Positions 53,686 through 63,665 of a stretch of 64,000 nt of DNA are shown here, piece after piece (the first letter of the stretch is position 1; each line of letters starts with the position of its first letter). Made by a program: the position numbers and the translations under genes. The DNA comes from Bartonella sp. WD12.1 (GTDB lineage: Bacteria > Pseudomonadota > Alphaproteobacteria > Rhizobiales > Rhizobiaceae), in NCBI RefSeq assembly GCF_002022415.1, contig NZ_MUBG01000001.1:434001-498000 (forward strand). The letters are read 5' to 3'. The notes under the pieces were generated by a model. The model searched no databases. It was not told where the DNA came from and saw nothing but the letters and a program-made list of their open reading frames with translations.

Positions 53686-53708
53686 ATAAATGATATGCAG
53701 AAAATGAC

Positions 53709-53736
53709 TTGAAAAAAAATCAAATATTAGTATGAT
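53709..53736 (+). promoter_or_regulatory. probable promoter for rpsB
   Basis: TTGAAA (53709-53714), 16-base spacer, TATGAT (53731-53736). Starts a leader of about 105 bases before the rpsB GTG, in which an AGTAA/TTACT hairpin with a T-rich loop and T-run (53798-53818) could act as an attenuator. Confidence 0.55.
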
Positions 53737-53848
53737 ATTTTTATCCCACACGCGAAATTCGGGTACTTATAGAAAAAGCTATCAAGTGTCCACCGGTAGT
53801 AAGTTTTTTTACTTTTTTCGCGGAGGTTAAACCGGAAAGGATAAAATT

Positions 53849-54624
53849 GTGACATTACCAGACTTTACTATGCGCCAGCTTTTAGAAGCAGGTGTACACT
53901 TTGGTCACCAGACACAGCGCTGGAATCCAAAAATGGCTCCCTATATTTACGGTCAGCGTAATAATATTCATATTATTGATCTCGCTCAGACTGTTCCTCT
54001 TTTGTATCAAGCGCTTAAACTTGTTTCGGATACGGTTGCGCAGGGGGGGCGTGTTTTATTTGTTGGTACTAAACGACAGGCGTCTGATATTATCGCTGAT
54101 GCAGCTAGTCGATCGGCTCAATATTATGTTAACGCGCGTTGGCTTGGCGGTATGCTGACAAATTGGAAAACAATTTCTAATTCAATACATCGTTTGCGTA
54201 AACTTGATAAAATTCTAACTGCTGAAGCGCAGGGCTTTACTAAAAAGAACGGTTAAATCTTGAGCGTGATCGTGAGAAATTGAATCGTGCACTGGGCGGT
54301 ATCAAGGATATGGGGTCTGTTCCAGATCTTATGTTTATTATTGATACAAATAAGGAAAATATTGCCATTCAAGAAGCAAAGCGTTTGAATGTTCCTGTAA
54401 TTGCTATTGTTGATACAAATTGTGATCCTGATGGTATTGATTATCCAATTCCAGGTAATGATGATGCTTCGCGTGCGATTTTTCTTTACTGTGATCTTGT
54501 TGCACGTGCGGCTCTTGATGGTATTGCTCGTCAACAAGGTGCAATGAATATTGATGTAGGAGCTCAGGCTGATGTACCTGTGGAGCCTACTTTGGAAGAT
54601 GCGGTTTCGGTTGTGGAATCATGA
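53849..54624 (+). CDS. rpsB: 30S ribosomal protein S2, with a single-base deletion in the reading frame
   Basis: S2 of the small subunit. The GTG start follows GGAAAGGAT. The frame is normal to residue 133 (EAQGFTKK), then runs into AAC GGT TAA. Adding one G at 54247-54248 restores [17 protein letters not shown] and the remaining frame continues normally to 54624; the total would be 258 residues, full length. The broken site is TAAAAAG, a sequence on which ribosomes and polymerases can slip; a -1 shift would restore exactly the expected protein. S2 is essential, so either there is a sequence error, a rescue by slippage, or another copy. Confidence 0.93.
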
Positions 54625-54730
54625 TTTAAAAACGCCTGTTGAGGTATTTATTTTCTAAGGGAAAGGTTATGAGCGTGCAGAGGGGTTTCGTCTATGCGCG
54701 CTTTTGCCTTTATAGGATGAAGAGGCTAAA

Positions 54731-55654
54731 ATGAGCATTACTGCTTTACAAGTAAAAGAACTTCGCGAATTATCAGGGGCTGGTATGATGGATTGCAAAA
54801 CAGCTCTGGCGGAAACTAATGGTGATATGGAAGCTGCGGTTGATTGGCTTCGTAAAAAGGGGATAGCCAAAGCAGATAAAAAAGCTGGACGTACGGCGGC
54901 TGAAGGGTTGATTGGTGCAGTATCGAAAGGTTTAAGTGCTGTTTTGGTTGAAGTAAATTCTGAGACAGATTTTGTCGCGCGCAATGATGCTTTTCAGGAA
55001 ATTGTGCGTAATGTAGCGGTTGCTGCTTTGGATACACAGGGTAGTGTTGAATCTGTATCTGCGTCTATTTATCCAGGCTCTGAAAAAACTATAGATGCAA
55101 CAATTAAAGACGCAATCGGTACAATTGGTGAAAATATGACATTGCGTCGTTCGGCTAAATTGTCTGTTAAAGATGGTGTTGTTGCTACTTATATTCATAA
55201 TAGTGTGGCTGATGGTCTTGGCAAACTTGGGGTTATCGTTGCTATTGAAACTTCTGGAGATAAAGATGCTGCTGTTGCTTTTGGTCGTCAGGTTGCAATG
55301 CATATTGCTGCAACCAATCCATTGGCGTTAACTGCAAAGGACGTTGATGCTAGTGCTGTTGAGCGTGAAAAAGCAATTTTTTCAGATCAAGCACGTCAAT
55401 CTGGAAAGCCTGAAAATATTATCGAAAAAATGGTAGAAGGGCGTATGCGTAAATTTTACGAAGAGGTTGTTTTGCTTTCTCAAGCCTTTGTTATGAATCC
55501 TGATGTTACTGTTGAGGCTGCTTTAAAGGATGCTGAAAAATCAATTGGGGCACCAGCAACGATCACTGGTTTTATTCGTTTTGCATTAGGTGATGGTGTG
55601 GAAAAAGAAGAAACCGATTTTGCTGCGGAAGTTGCGGCTGCAGCAAAGAGCTAA
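54731..55654 (+). CDS. tsf: translation elongation factor Ts
   Basis: 307 residues; nucleotide exchange factor for EF-Tu. N-terminal UBA-like domain ([22 protein letters not shown]), the TDFVARN motif that inserts into EF-Tu, and the C-terminal [19 protein letters not shown]. Follows rpsB in the universal rpsB-tsf pair. AAGAGGC upstream of the ATG. Confidence 0.98.
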   Translation: MSITALQVKELRELSGAGMMDCKTALAETNGDMEAAVDWLRKKGIAKADKKAGRTAAEGLIGAVSKGLSAVLVEVNSETDFVARNDAFQEIVRNVAVAALDTQGSVESVSASIYPGSEKTIDATIKDAIGTIGENMTLRRSAKLSVKDGVVATYIHNSVADGLGKLGVIVAIETSGDKDAAVAFGRQVAMHIAATNPLALTAKDVDASAVEREKAIFSDQARQSGKPENIIEKMVEGRMRKFYEEVVLLSQAFVMNPDVTVEAALKDAEKSIGAPATITGFIRFALGDGVEKEETDFAAEVAAAAKS

Positions 55655-55727
55655 TTGTTTTTTTGTAAAATTGTTGGGCGGAAGCCTAAAATTTATACCA
55701 TTAATATGAAAAAGTATAGCTAATTTA

Positions 55728-55757
55728 AAGGGCATCACGTGACAAGGTGGTGCCCTT
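55728..55757 (+). other. strong hairpin between tsf and pyrH
   Basis: Eleven-pair stem AAGGGCATCAC (55728-55738) with GTGGTGCCCTT (55747-55757), one G-U pair, eight-base loop. There is no T-run. It could be a terminator working without a U-tract, an RNA processing site or a stabilising 3' hairpin of the rpsB-tsf mRNA. Confidence 0.6.
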
Positions 55758-55803
55758 AGTGTATCGAAAGTAGAAAATAAATGTGCTCTTTAGGAGATCA
55801 TAG

Positions 55804-56523
55804 ATGACGTTAGCTCTTCGATATAAACGTATTCTATTAAAAGTGTCTGGTGAAGCACTTATGGGGGGGCAAAGTTTTGGAATTGATGTTTCAGTTGCAG
55901 ATCGTATTGCTTCCGATATTGCTGAAGTACGGGCAATGGATGTGGAAGTCGCTATTGTTATAGGTGGTGGCAATATTTTTCGTGGGGTTGCTGTTGCTTC
56001 ACGGGGTGGGGATCGTGTAACTGGCGATCATATGGGAATGCTTGCCACAGCTATTAATTCTTTAGCGTTACGAACATCATTAACGAAATTGGGGGTTGAG
56101 ACGGTTGTACTGTCTGCGGTTGCGATGCCGCAAATTTGTGAAAGTTTTTCGCAGCGTAAAGCAATAAGTTATATGAATCAGGGGAAAGTTGTTATTTTTG
56201 CTGGTGGTACAGGTAATCCATTTTTTACGACTGATTCTGCTGCTACTTTGCGTGCGGCAGAAATTGGAGCAGATGTCTTATTGAAAGGAACGCAAGTGGA
56301 CGGCATTTATTCTGCTGATCCAAAGATAGACCCTACGGCTAAGCGTTTTGATCAATTAACACATGTTGAGATTTTACAATGGGGGTTATCTGTTATGGAT
56401 ACGACAGCGGTAACTTTAGCGCGTGAAAATAATGTACCGATTATTGTTTTTTCTATTCATGAAAAAGGTGGTTTGATTAAGGTATTGAATGGAACGGGTC
56501 GATTTACAATAGTATCGGAATAA
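55804..56523 (+). CDS. pyrH: uridylate kinase
   Basis: 239-residue UMP kinase of the amino-acid kinase fold, making UDP for nucleotide and peptidoglycan precursor synthesis. N-terminal KRILLKVSGEALMG, GGGNIFRG and FFTTDSAATLRAAEIGAD are typical. It lies between tsf and frr, as in most bacteria. AGGAG precedes the ATG. Confidence 0.98.
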   Translation: MTLALRYKRILLKVSGEALMGGQSFGIDVSVADRIASDIAEVRAMDVEVAIVIGGGNIFRGVAVASRGGDRVTGDHMGMLATAINSLALRTSLTKLGVETVVLSAVAMPQICESFSQRKAISYMNQGKVVIFAGGTGNPFFTTDSAATLRAAEIGADVLLKGTQVDGIYSADPKIDPTAKRFDQLTHVEILQWGLSVMDTTAVTLARENNVPIIVFSIHEKGGLIKVLNGTGRFTIVSE

Positions 56524-56559
56524 AATAATTTTCAAGGCGTAATTAAAGGAGACAGAGAT

Positions 56560-57120
56560 ATGAATGTTACATCGATGATGGATGATCTGAAACGGCGAAT
56601 GGATGGTGCAGTTTCAGCTTTTAAACACGAATTGAGTGGTTTGCGAACTGGGCGAGCTTCAGCCAGTTTATTAGAGCCATTAACAGTTGAAGCTTATGGT
56701 TCTACTGTACCTATACAACAGGTTGCTAATATTTCTGTTCCAGAGCCGCGTATGCTTTCAGTTTCTGTATGGGATAAAACGATGGTAGGGGCTGTGGAGC
56801 GCGCTATTCGCGATTCTGGTCTTGGTTTCAATCCCATTACAGATGGTATGAATTTGCGTATTCCTATACCTGAATTAAATGAAGAACGCCGTAAGGAATT
56901 AGTAAAAATTGCACATCAATATGCAGAGCAAGCTCGTGTTGCTACTCGTCATGTTCGTCGTGATGGTATGGATAATTTGAAAAAATTAGAAAAGGAAGGT
57001 GAGATTAGCCAAGATGAATCCCGTAATTTATCTGAAAAAGTTCAAAAACTTACAGATGAAACCATTACAGATATCGATAAGATTTTGGGTGTGAAAGAAG
57101 CAGATATTATGCAAGTTTAA
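56560..57120 (+). CDS. frr: ribosome recycling factor
   Basis: 186 residues; splits post-termination ribosomes with EF-G. The tRNA-mimic helices ([40 protein letters not shown] cut to its core RKELVK) and C-terminal [14 protein letters not shown] are intact. AAAGGAGAC precedes the ATG. In other Rhizobiales uppS follows; here the space holds only a relic. Confidence 0.97.
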   Translation: MNVTSMMDDLKRRMDGAVSAFKHELSGLRTGRASASLLEPLTVEAYGSTVPIQQVANISVPEPRMLSVSVWDKTMVGAVERAIRDSGLGFNPITDGMNLRIPIPELNEERRKELVKIAHQYAEQARVATRHVRRDGMDNLKKLEKEGEISQDESRNLSEKVQKLTDETITDIDKILGVKEADIMQV

Positions 57121-57151
57121 TTTATTTTGTTAAAAAATAATGTCATATCTG

Positions 57152-57781
57152 CATTATATTGTCATTGTTATGAATGGAAAAGAATTAATAGGCACGTATA
57201 ACAATTAACTTTGATAACAAGACATCAAAAATAGACGTTCTTTATTTGTTGTATTGTATACTCTGCAAGAAGGGTAGGTTTGAAATGGTTGATAGTTTTT
57301 GTGTTTTTATCTGAAAATTAAATAGGATCATTTGTTACTAACTAAATTCTCAATGAGATTATTAAAGATTTTTATTAAGTGTGATCTTATTGATTTGCAT
57401 AATAAGAAATATTCGTATTTATATTATGGGTAATCGATTAAGTTTTTTATAAGGTATTTTAGCAGTGCTTGTGAATACAGAGTATATAGCGCAATATTAA
57501 ATGTCTAAATTTTATCGTTACTTTTAAACAGGGAGTACAATAAATAAGTTAAACACTCTGTTATCTCGTCCAGATTAGTTTCTGATGTTTTTTATCTCCT
57601 GAGCATATTACAGATGGTTTGGCAGAAAGAAAGATTTGGATACGAAACAGATGTTGGCTCCTGATCTAATTGTTTGCAAAAGTAGTAAATAACAATTTTC
57701 TAATTTTTCGTGTCAGGCAGTATGTTCTGAATTGTATTTTTGTTTAATTTTGATGAACAAACTTTTGAGGCGAGTGTAACC
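57152..57781 (+). pseudogene. uppS: heavily decayed uppS (undecaprenyl diphosphate synthase)
   Basis: Between frr and cdsA, where Rhizobiales carry uppS, successive UppS motifs can be read in the correct order but in different frames and with stops: HYIVIVMNGKE (57152, compare HIAIIMDGNGR), VGLKWLIVFVFLSEN then TAA for Trp (57274-57321), LLKIFIKCDLIDLHNK (57359), RIYIMGNR (57414), LNFIVTFKQGV (57505), SPEHITDGLAER (57595), LDTKQMLAPDLIV (57636) and QFSNFSCQAVCSELYF (57693, compare RLSNFLLWQAAYSELYF). The spacing adds up to a whole gene. At least five frame changes or stops make it nonfunctional. UppS makes the C55 carrier lipid for peptidoglycan and is essential. Confidence 0.9.
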
Positions 57782-57941
57782 TAAGATTATTGGCTTAATG
57801 GGCACTATTAATATGCTGAAAGCATTTGTGATCAGTGTCGGTAAAACGTAAAAAATATGAATATATACATATCACATGGGCAGAAATTTTTCTCATGTTA
57901 ATTTTTGTTTTATACCCTTTTTGGATTATTTGGAGATCGTT

Positions 57942-58757
57942 TTGTCTAATCTTGTTTCTCGTATTCTGACAGCTTTTGTTTTTGGCACTATTGCTTTGTG
58001 CTTGACATGGTTTGGAGGGGTTGTGTTTTTTTTATTTGTATGGGGAATTGGAGGCTTCATCCTTTATGAATGGGTTAATATTACTAAAGAAAAATGGAAC
58101 ACTTTACAAAAAATATTAGCCGGGATTTTTTATTTGGTTTTTGGTTTATTTTTAATTTTAAGTGCACCTGCTTTATTGATTTTTGGTGTTTTAATGGTTT
58201 TAGCAGCACTGTTAAGTATTGGATCTCTTAGGAATATTGGTTGGGTTTTTTGTGGTTTTTTGTATGCATCTGTTCCTGTAGTGGCTCTATCCTTTTTACG
58301 AGGTCATGAAGTATTGGGATTTTGGGTGGTTATTTTTTTATTTGTGGTCGTATGGGGAACAGATATTGTTGCGTATTTTGGAGGTCGTGCATTTCGTGGT
58401 CCAAAATTAGCATCGCGGTTTTCGCCTAATAAAACATGGTCAGGAGCGGTTAGTGGTACACTTGCCGGAATTTTAGGTGGTATATTAGTTGCTTTTTGGG
58501 CTTTTGATAAAAGCCCAGCAATTTTTTTTATGCCATTACTTGCTTTAATTTTGTCAATTATTTCACAAATAAGCGATTTAGGGCAATCATGGTTGAAAAG
58601 GCGATTTTCTGTTAAAGACTCTAGTTCTTTATTGCCTGGACATGGCGGATTTATGGATCGTATGGATGGTTTAATTGGTGCCGCTTTTCTTCTGTATATC
58701 ATTGGTTCATTTATGTCTGGTATGAACACACCTTTTAATTTCTTTTGTATGATTTAA
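57942..58757 (+). CDS. cdsA: phosphatidate cytidylyltransferase
   Basis: CDP-diacylglycerol synthase, a polytopic inner-membrane enzyme of phospholipid synthesis. The C-terminal signature SVKDSSSLLPGHGGFMDRMDG is complete, as are SPNKTWSG and the multiple hydrophobic helices. I start at TTG 57942 (SNLVSRILTAF), which follows GGAG at six bases; an ATG at 57876 would add 22 residues (MGRNFSHV...) lying in noncoding sequence after the uppS relic and is less likely. About 271 residues. The stop is about 15 bases before the rseP start. Confidence 0.94.
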   Translation: MSNLVSRILTAFVFGTIALCLTWFGGVVFFLFVWGIGGFILYEWVNITKEKWNTLQKILAGIFYLVFGLFLILSAPALLIFGVLMVLAALLSIGSLRNIGWVFCGFLYASVPVVALSFLRGHEVLGFWVVIFLFVVVWGTDIVAYFGGRAFRGPKLASRFSPNKTWSGAVSGTLAGILGGILVAFWAFDKSPAIFFMPLLALILSIISQISDLGQSWLKRRFSVKDSSSLLPGHGGFMDRMDGLIGAAFLLYIIGSFMSGMNTPFNFFCMI

Positions 58758-58773
58758 ATTGGGGGAGGGTATT

Positions 58774-59924
58774 TTGGAATTTTTTCATCATATATTTAGT
58801 GTAGGTGATTTGTTTTTAAGGGGGCTAGGTATTGTTTTCGTTATTATGGTTATCATTTTTGTACATGAAATGGGACATTATCTTATTGGACGATGGTGCG
58901 GTATTAGGGTATCAGTTTTTTCACTTGGGTTTGGGCCACAAATATTTAGTTATACAGACAAACACGGCACACAGTGGCGTTTAGCACTTATTCTCTTAGG
59001 AGGATATGTGAAATTTGTAGGGGATAAAGATGGGACAAGTATGCTATCATCACAATCGTTTCCACAAGTGTGTGGTTCATTTGCGAGTGCTCATGCTTGG
59101 AAAAGAGCAGCAACTGTTTTTGCGGGTCCCTTATTTAATATTCTTTTTAGTATTGTTGTTTTAACATTTTTTTCTTTTCTTATGGACGCGTCGCCATTGA
59201 ACCTGTTGTTGGCTCATTGGTGGAAAATGCTCCTGCTATTCAAGCAGGTTTGGTATTAGGTGATCGTTTTGTTGAAATGGATGGTCAGCGGGTTGAAAGT
59301 TTTGAAGATTTAATAACTTATGTGACTTTTCATAATGAAGATCCCATAGAATTTAAACTAGAACGTATGGGGCAAGTGTTTAAGACAGTTATTACACCAA
59401 TAATGACTGAGAGAGATGATGGATTTGGCAATCGGGTTCGTGTGGGCATGATCGGTGTGGGAGCACCTGTTGATCCAGTTAATCCTATGCGTTTGGATCA
59501 AGCTTATGAGAAACATATTCACTATAATCTTTTAGGAGCAGTAGGAGAGGCATCAAAACGCGCAGCGTTTATCATTACTCAAACAGTTTTTTTTGTTAGT
59601 CGTTTAATGGAAGGACGAGGAGATCGTTGCCAGTTAAGTGGCCCTTCTAAAACTGTTAAGATTGCTTGGCAGATTAGTGAGTCAGGATTTATCTCTCTTT
59701 TAAATTTTACAGCTTTTCTTTCAATTGGCATTGGTCTTATTAACCTTTTTCCAATTCCTCCGCTTGATGGTGGGCATTTATTATTTTATGTCATTGAGGC
59801 TATTGCTGGAAGACAGGTACCAATTAAAATTCAGGAAATCACTTTCTACATAGGTTTCTTTGTTGTGTTCATGTTTATGATTTTTGCACTATTTAATGAT
59901 TATTTTTGTTGGTTTGGTTATTAA
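58774..59924 (+). CDS. rseP: RIP metalloprotease RseP/EcfE (site-2 protease), with a single-base deletion
   Basis: Intramembrane zinc metalloprotease. The zinc motif HEMGH lies in the first membrane segment; one PDZ domain (about 125-205) and the C-terminal LINLFPIPPLDGGHL motif are present. I start at TTG 58774, five bases after GGAGG. At about 59180 the frame breaks: FFSFL is followed by MDASPL; inserting one T near TTTTCTTATGG restores FSFLYGRVAIEP and continues VVGSLVENAPAIQAGL to the stop. The full length would be about 383 residues. As it stands, two fragments (to 59259, and from 59217) are the only products. The gene is followed by bamA. Confidence 0.9.
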
Positions 59925-60152
59925 ATTATGGAAAATACTTTATAAATTAGATAATGGTGAAAAAAATGGAGATTAAAAGCTGTTTACCATATTCATAGAT
60001 TTACTATATCTGCAAAATATTATGGCGTTATATGCTATAGTCAGTAAAAAAATAAGTGGATAGAACATGAGAGTCTCGTTGAATAAAAAGTTATTTTATA
60101 CATATTTTTTGAGACGTCATATTTAAAGAAAAAGATTAAGGTAAAGAAACTA

Positions 60153-62549
60153 ATGACTACGAATTCGAAACTTCTTAACGCAGCATCTATGTTGGTGTTA
60201 GCTATGGTTGTAGTTGCTCCAACGGTAGCCGTTACGTCAATTTCGATGGTTGAAAAAGCACAGGCGTCTGTCGTTCATTCTATTGAGGTGCATGGTAATA
60301 AATTTGTGGATGCTCAGATAATTCGGGATAACATACAAATTGTAATTGGAAGAAGTTTAGCGAGTGACGATATTGATGCTGCAGTGAAACGTCTTTTTGC
60401 ATTAGGTTTATTTTATGACATTAAAATAAATCAAGTGGGTAACAAGCTGATTGTTGCAGTTAAAGAATATGAAGTAGTTAATCAGGTATTGTTTCAAGGT
60501 AATAAAACACTCAAAGATCCTGATCTTAAACGTTTTATTTCTTTGAAACCAAATGAAACTTTTAGTTCTGCTAAGCTTTCAGCTGATATAAGGGTAATTC
60601 GTGAGGCTTATAGTACTGTTGGTCGAAAGAATGTTGTAGTCACAGCTCAGACTGTTGATTTAGGGAAAGGGCGTGTGAATGTAGTTTTCAACGTTGTTGA
60701 AGGCCAGAAGACGAAAATTGCCGATATTACGTTTGAAGGAAATAATACATTTCCAACACGCCGCTTGCGCGATGTCATTTCAACAAGACCTTCAGGAATA
60801 TTCTCATTATTGATGAGAGGTGATGTTTATAATGAAGAGCGTTTAGCCGCAGATGAAGAGGCATTGCGTCGTTTTTATTATAATCGTGGTTATGCAGATT
60901 TTCGGATTGTTTCATCTAAAGTAGTTTTTGATGAAAAGAGTAATAGTTACAAAATTAATTTCATTCTTGATGAAGGGGAGCGCTATAAAATTGGCGATGT
61001 TCAAGTTGAAAGTGATATTGAGGGGATTAATACCCAATTTATAAAAGAGGCACTTAAAACCCGTCCAGGTATTATTTATAACGCGGCGTATATTGAGAAA
61101 TCTGTTGCAATTATTAATAATAAGGTTGCTGATTCTGGGTATGCTTTTGCTAAGGTTGATCCACGAGGAAATCGTGATTTTACAAATCGTACAATTTCGA
61201 TTGTCTATAATATTGAACAAGGCCCTCGAGTTTATGTTCAGCGGATTGAAATACGTGGTAATGAAAAAACTCGAGATTATGTTATTCGTCGTGAAATTGA
61301 TTTAAATGAGGGGGATGCTTATAATCAAACGTTAGTGCAACGAGCAAAACGTCGACTAGAAAATTTAGGTTTTTTCAAAGCAGTTAATATTTCGATGGTT
61401 CCAACTGATGACTCTGATCAGGTTGTATTGGTTGTAGATGTCGTAGAAGTTCCAACAGGAGACCTTTCTTTCTCAGGTGGTTATACAACAGGGGGTAATA
61501 CTCCAGGTATGTCTCTTGAGGTTTCTGTTACCGAGCGCAATCTTGGTGGGCGTGGTCAATATGTTCGATTGAGTTTGGGTGCTGGACAAGAGAAGTCTCG
61601 TAATTATAATTTGTCGTTTGTTGAACCTCATTTTTTGGGTTATCGTTTGTCTGCTGGTGTTGATATTTTCCGTAGTACTTATCGTGCTGATAATGCATAT
61701 GATGTGCGACAAACAGGGGGATCGCTCCGGTTTGGTGTATCAATTTTTGAGCAATTATCTGCCAATTTAGGTTATTCTTATGTGCAGGAAGAGTATGATT
61801 TTGGTAAAGGTTATGATTTAACTAATGATGATGTCATAGCAGAATTATATGGAAAATATTCTGGTGCGATTGTTCAAGCTGCAAAGCATAGCCCTTGGAA
61901 GCGTTCATCCATTATTTATGGTCTAACCTATAGTTCTATTGATGATATGAATAATCCGCATGATGGTTTATACATTCGCGCTATGCAGGAATATGCAGGG
62001 CTAGGTGGAAATGCTCAATTTTTAAAAACAACTGGTAAGGCAATGATGTACAAGACACTTTCTGATGAAATGGATCTTGTCAGTCTGCTTTCTGTTGGTA
62101 GTGGTTATATTCATCCAATAGGTAGAGATGGTGTCCGTATCTTTGATATGTTTAAAAGCGATACTGATATGATCAGGGGGTTCAAATATAACGGAATTGG
62201 TCCTCGTCAGGTTTCTAATAATGGTGAAGCATACTTCTTAGGTGGTAAAGCGTATATGAATGCAACTGCTGAATTACAGTTTCCTATACCTGTTGTGCCT
62301 GAAAGTTTAGGCTTCCGTGGTGCTATATTTGCAGATGCTGCAACGCTCTATGGCCATGACTATAAACCTGTTCTTGAAAATGAAATGCCGGTTACAGATA
62401 CAGGAAGTGCATGGCGTACATCTGCGGGTGTTAGTTTGATGTGGGAATCCCCGTTTGGTCCTCTTCGTGTTAATTATGCTTGGCCAATAACTAAGCAAAA
62501 AGGTGATCAAGTGCAGAAATTTGAGTTTGGTATTTCTACTAAGTTCTAA
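60153..62549 (+). CDS. bamA: outer membrane protein assembly factor BamA
   Basis: 798-residue Omp85 protein that inserts beta-barrels into the outer membrane. N-terminal signal peptide (SMLVLAMVVVAPTVAVTS) with cleavage near QAS, five POTRA domains (about 45-395), then a 16-strand barrel ending in the phenylalanine-terminated FEFGISTKF. The VRGY/F-type motif appears as MIRGFKYNGIGP. AAAGAAACTA precedes ATG. Located between rseP and lpxD, the conserved envelope order. Confidence 0.97.
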   Translation: MTTNSKLLNAASMLVLAMVVVAPTVAVTSISMVEKAQASVVHSIEVHGNKFVDAQIIRDNIQIVIGRSLASDDIDAAVKRLFALGLFYDIKINQVGNKLIVAVKEYEVVNQVLFQGNKTLKDPDLKRFISLKPNETFSSAKLSADIRVIREAYSTVGRKNVVVTAQTVDLGKGRVNVVFNVVEGQKTKIADITFEGNNTFPTRRLRDVISTRPSGIFSLLMRGDVYNEERLAADEEALRRFYYNRGYADFRIVSSKVVFDEKSNSYKINFILDEGERYKIGDVQVESDIEGINTQFIKEALKTRPGIIYNAAYIEKSVAIINNKVADSGYAFAKVDPRGNRDFTNRTISIVYNIEQGPRVYVQRIEIRGNEKTRDYVIRREIDLNEGDAYNQTLVQRAKRRLENLGFFKAVNISMVPTDDSDQVVLVVDVVEVPTGDLSFSGGYTTGGNTPGMSLEVSVTERNLGGRGQYVRLSLGAGQEKSRNYNLSFVEPHFLGYRLSAGVDIFRSTYRADNAYDVRQTGGSLRFGVSIFEQLSANLGYSYVQEEYDFGKGYDLTNDDVIAELYGKYSGAIVQAAKHSPWKRSSIIYGLTYSSIDDMNNPHDGLYIRAMQEYAGLGGNAQFLKTTGKAMMYKTLSDEMDLVSLLSVGSGYIHPIGRDGVRIFDMFKSDTDMIRGFKYNGIGPRQVSNNGEAYFLGGKAYMNATAELQFPIPVVPESLGFRGAIFADAATLYGHDYKPVLENEMPVTDTGSAWRTSAGVSLMWESPFGPLRVNYAWPITKQKGDQVQKFEFGISTKF

Positions 62550-62653
62550 TTTGAATTTTCTCTGGGAGGAGGGGAAATTTCATTAAGAAATAAATAGGCT
62601 AGGAATAGAGTGTTTGTGATGGCGGGTGCATTTTTTTTACGCCCTCTCGGCGG

Positions 62654-63664
62654 TTGACAGTCGCTGATGTTGCAGAGCTGACAGGTGCAAAACTTCTTAA
62701 TCCAGAGTTTTCTAATACAGTTATAAATACTCTTTCTTCTATTGAAAGTGCTGAGGAAGGTTCTCTTGTTTTTATAGAGAATCAAAAATTTTCTGATGCT
62801 TTATTAAGAAGTTCTGCAGTTGCTGTTTTTTGTACAAATGATATCGCTCTTAAAATTCCTAAATCTATTGCAATTTTGGTGACATCAACACCGCAACGTG
62901 ATTTTGCTCAGATTGGGCGCATTTTATTTCCTGATTCTGTTAAGCCAATACCTTGGTTTGGTAAAAAAGAAATTTCACCACATGCACATATTCATCCAAG
63001 TGCTAAACTTGAAGATGATGTGTGTATTGAAGCTGGGGCTGTTATTGGTAAAAATGTTGAAATTGGTTCAGGTACACTTGTTTCATCAACTGCTATTATT
63101 GGAGAAAATTGCCGTATTGGACGTGAATGTTATATTGCTCCTAAAGTTACAGTTCAGTACTCTTTAATAGGTGATAGGGTTTATCTTTATCCTGGTGTTT
63201 GTGTTGGGCAGGATGGTTTTGGCTATGTTAATGGTGTTGCTGGAATTGAAAAAATTCCACATCTTGGTCGCGTGATCATTCAAGATGGTGTAGAAATTGG
63301 TGCAAATACAACGATTGATCGCGGAACGCTTGAAGATACAATTATTGGTGAGGGAAGCAAAATCGATAATCTAGTACAAATTGCTCATAATGTAAAAATT
63401 GGTCGTTATTGCCTTATTGCTGCTCAATGTGGGATTGCTGGAAGTACATCTATAGGTGATATGTCTCGGCTTGGTGGAAGTGTTGGAGTTGCAGATCATA
63501 TCGCGATAGGTGAATGTGTTCAAATTGCTGCTGGCAGTGGCGTTATGAATGATATTCCAGATGGTGAAAAATGGGGTGGCATTCCAGCACGACCATTTAA
63601 ACAGTGGTTTCGTGAAGTGGCGGCACTGCGTAGTATTGGTAAAGTCAAAAGGGAGAAACGTTGA
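62654..63664 (+). CDS. lpxD: UDP-3-O-acylglucosamine N-acyltransferase, start region out of frame by one base
   Basis: Third enzyme of lipid A synthesis, with an N-terminal uridine-binding domain, then left-handed beta-helix hexapeptide repeats ([18 protein letters not shown]) with catalytic His in [10 protein letters not shown]. The natural start appears to be ATG 62619 (MAGAFF), but the run of eight T at 62631-62638 puts it out of frame with [14 protein letters not shown]; nine T would give the full 348 residues. As written, translation could start only at TTG 62654, losing about 12 residues. fabZ follows by one base. Confidence 0.9.
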   Translation: MTVADVAELTGAKLLNPEFSNTVINTLSSIESAEEGSLVFIENQKFSDALLRSSAVAVFCTNDIALKIPKSIAILVTSTPQRDFAQIGRILFPDSVKPIPWFGKKEISPHAHIHPSAKLEDDVCIEAGAVIGKNVEIGSGTLVSSTAIIGENCRIGRECYIAPKVTVQYSLIGDRVYLYPGVCVGQDGFGYVNGVAGIEKIPHLGRVIIQDGVEIGANTTIDRGTLEDTIIGEGSKIDNLVQIAHNVKIGRYCLIAAQCGIAGSTSIGDMSRLGGSVGVADHIAIGECVQIAAGSGVMNDIPDGEKWGGIPARPFKQWFREVAALRSIGKVKREKR

Positions 63665-63665
63665 T

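Noticed and set aside
57876-57941. N-terminal extension of CdsA from ATG 57876
   Set aside because: Lies in eroded DNA after the uppS relic, lacks a ribosome binding site, and homologues start at the SNLxSR segment.
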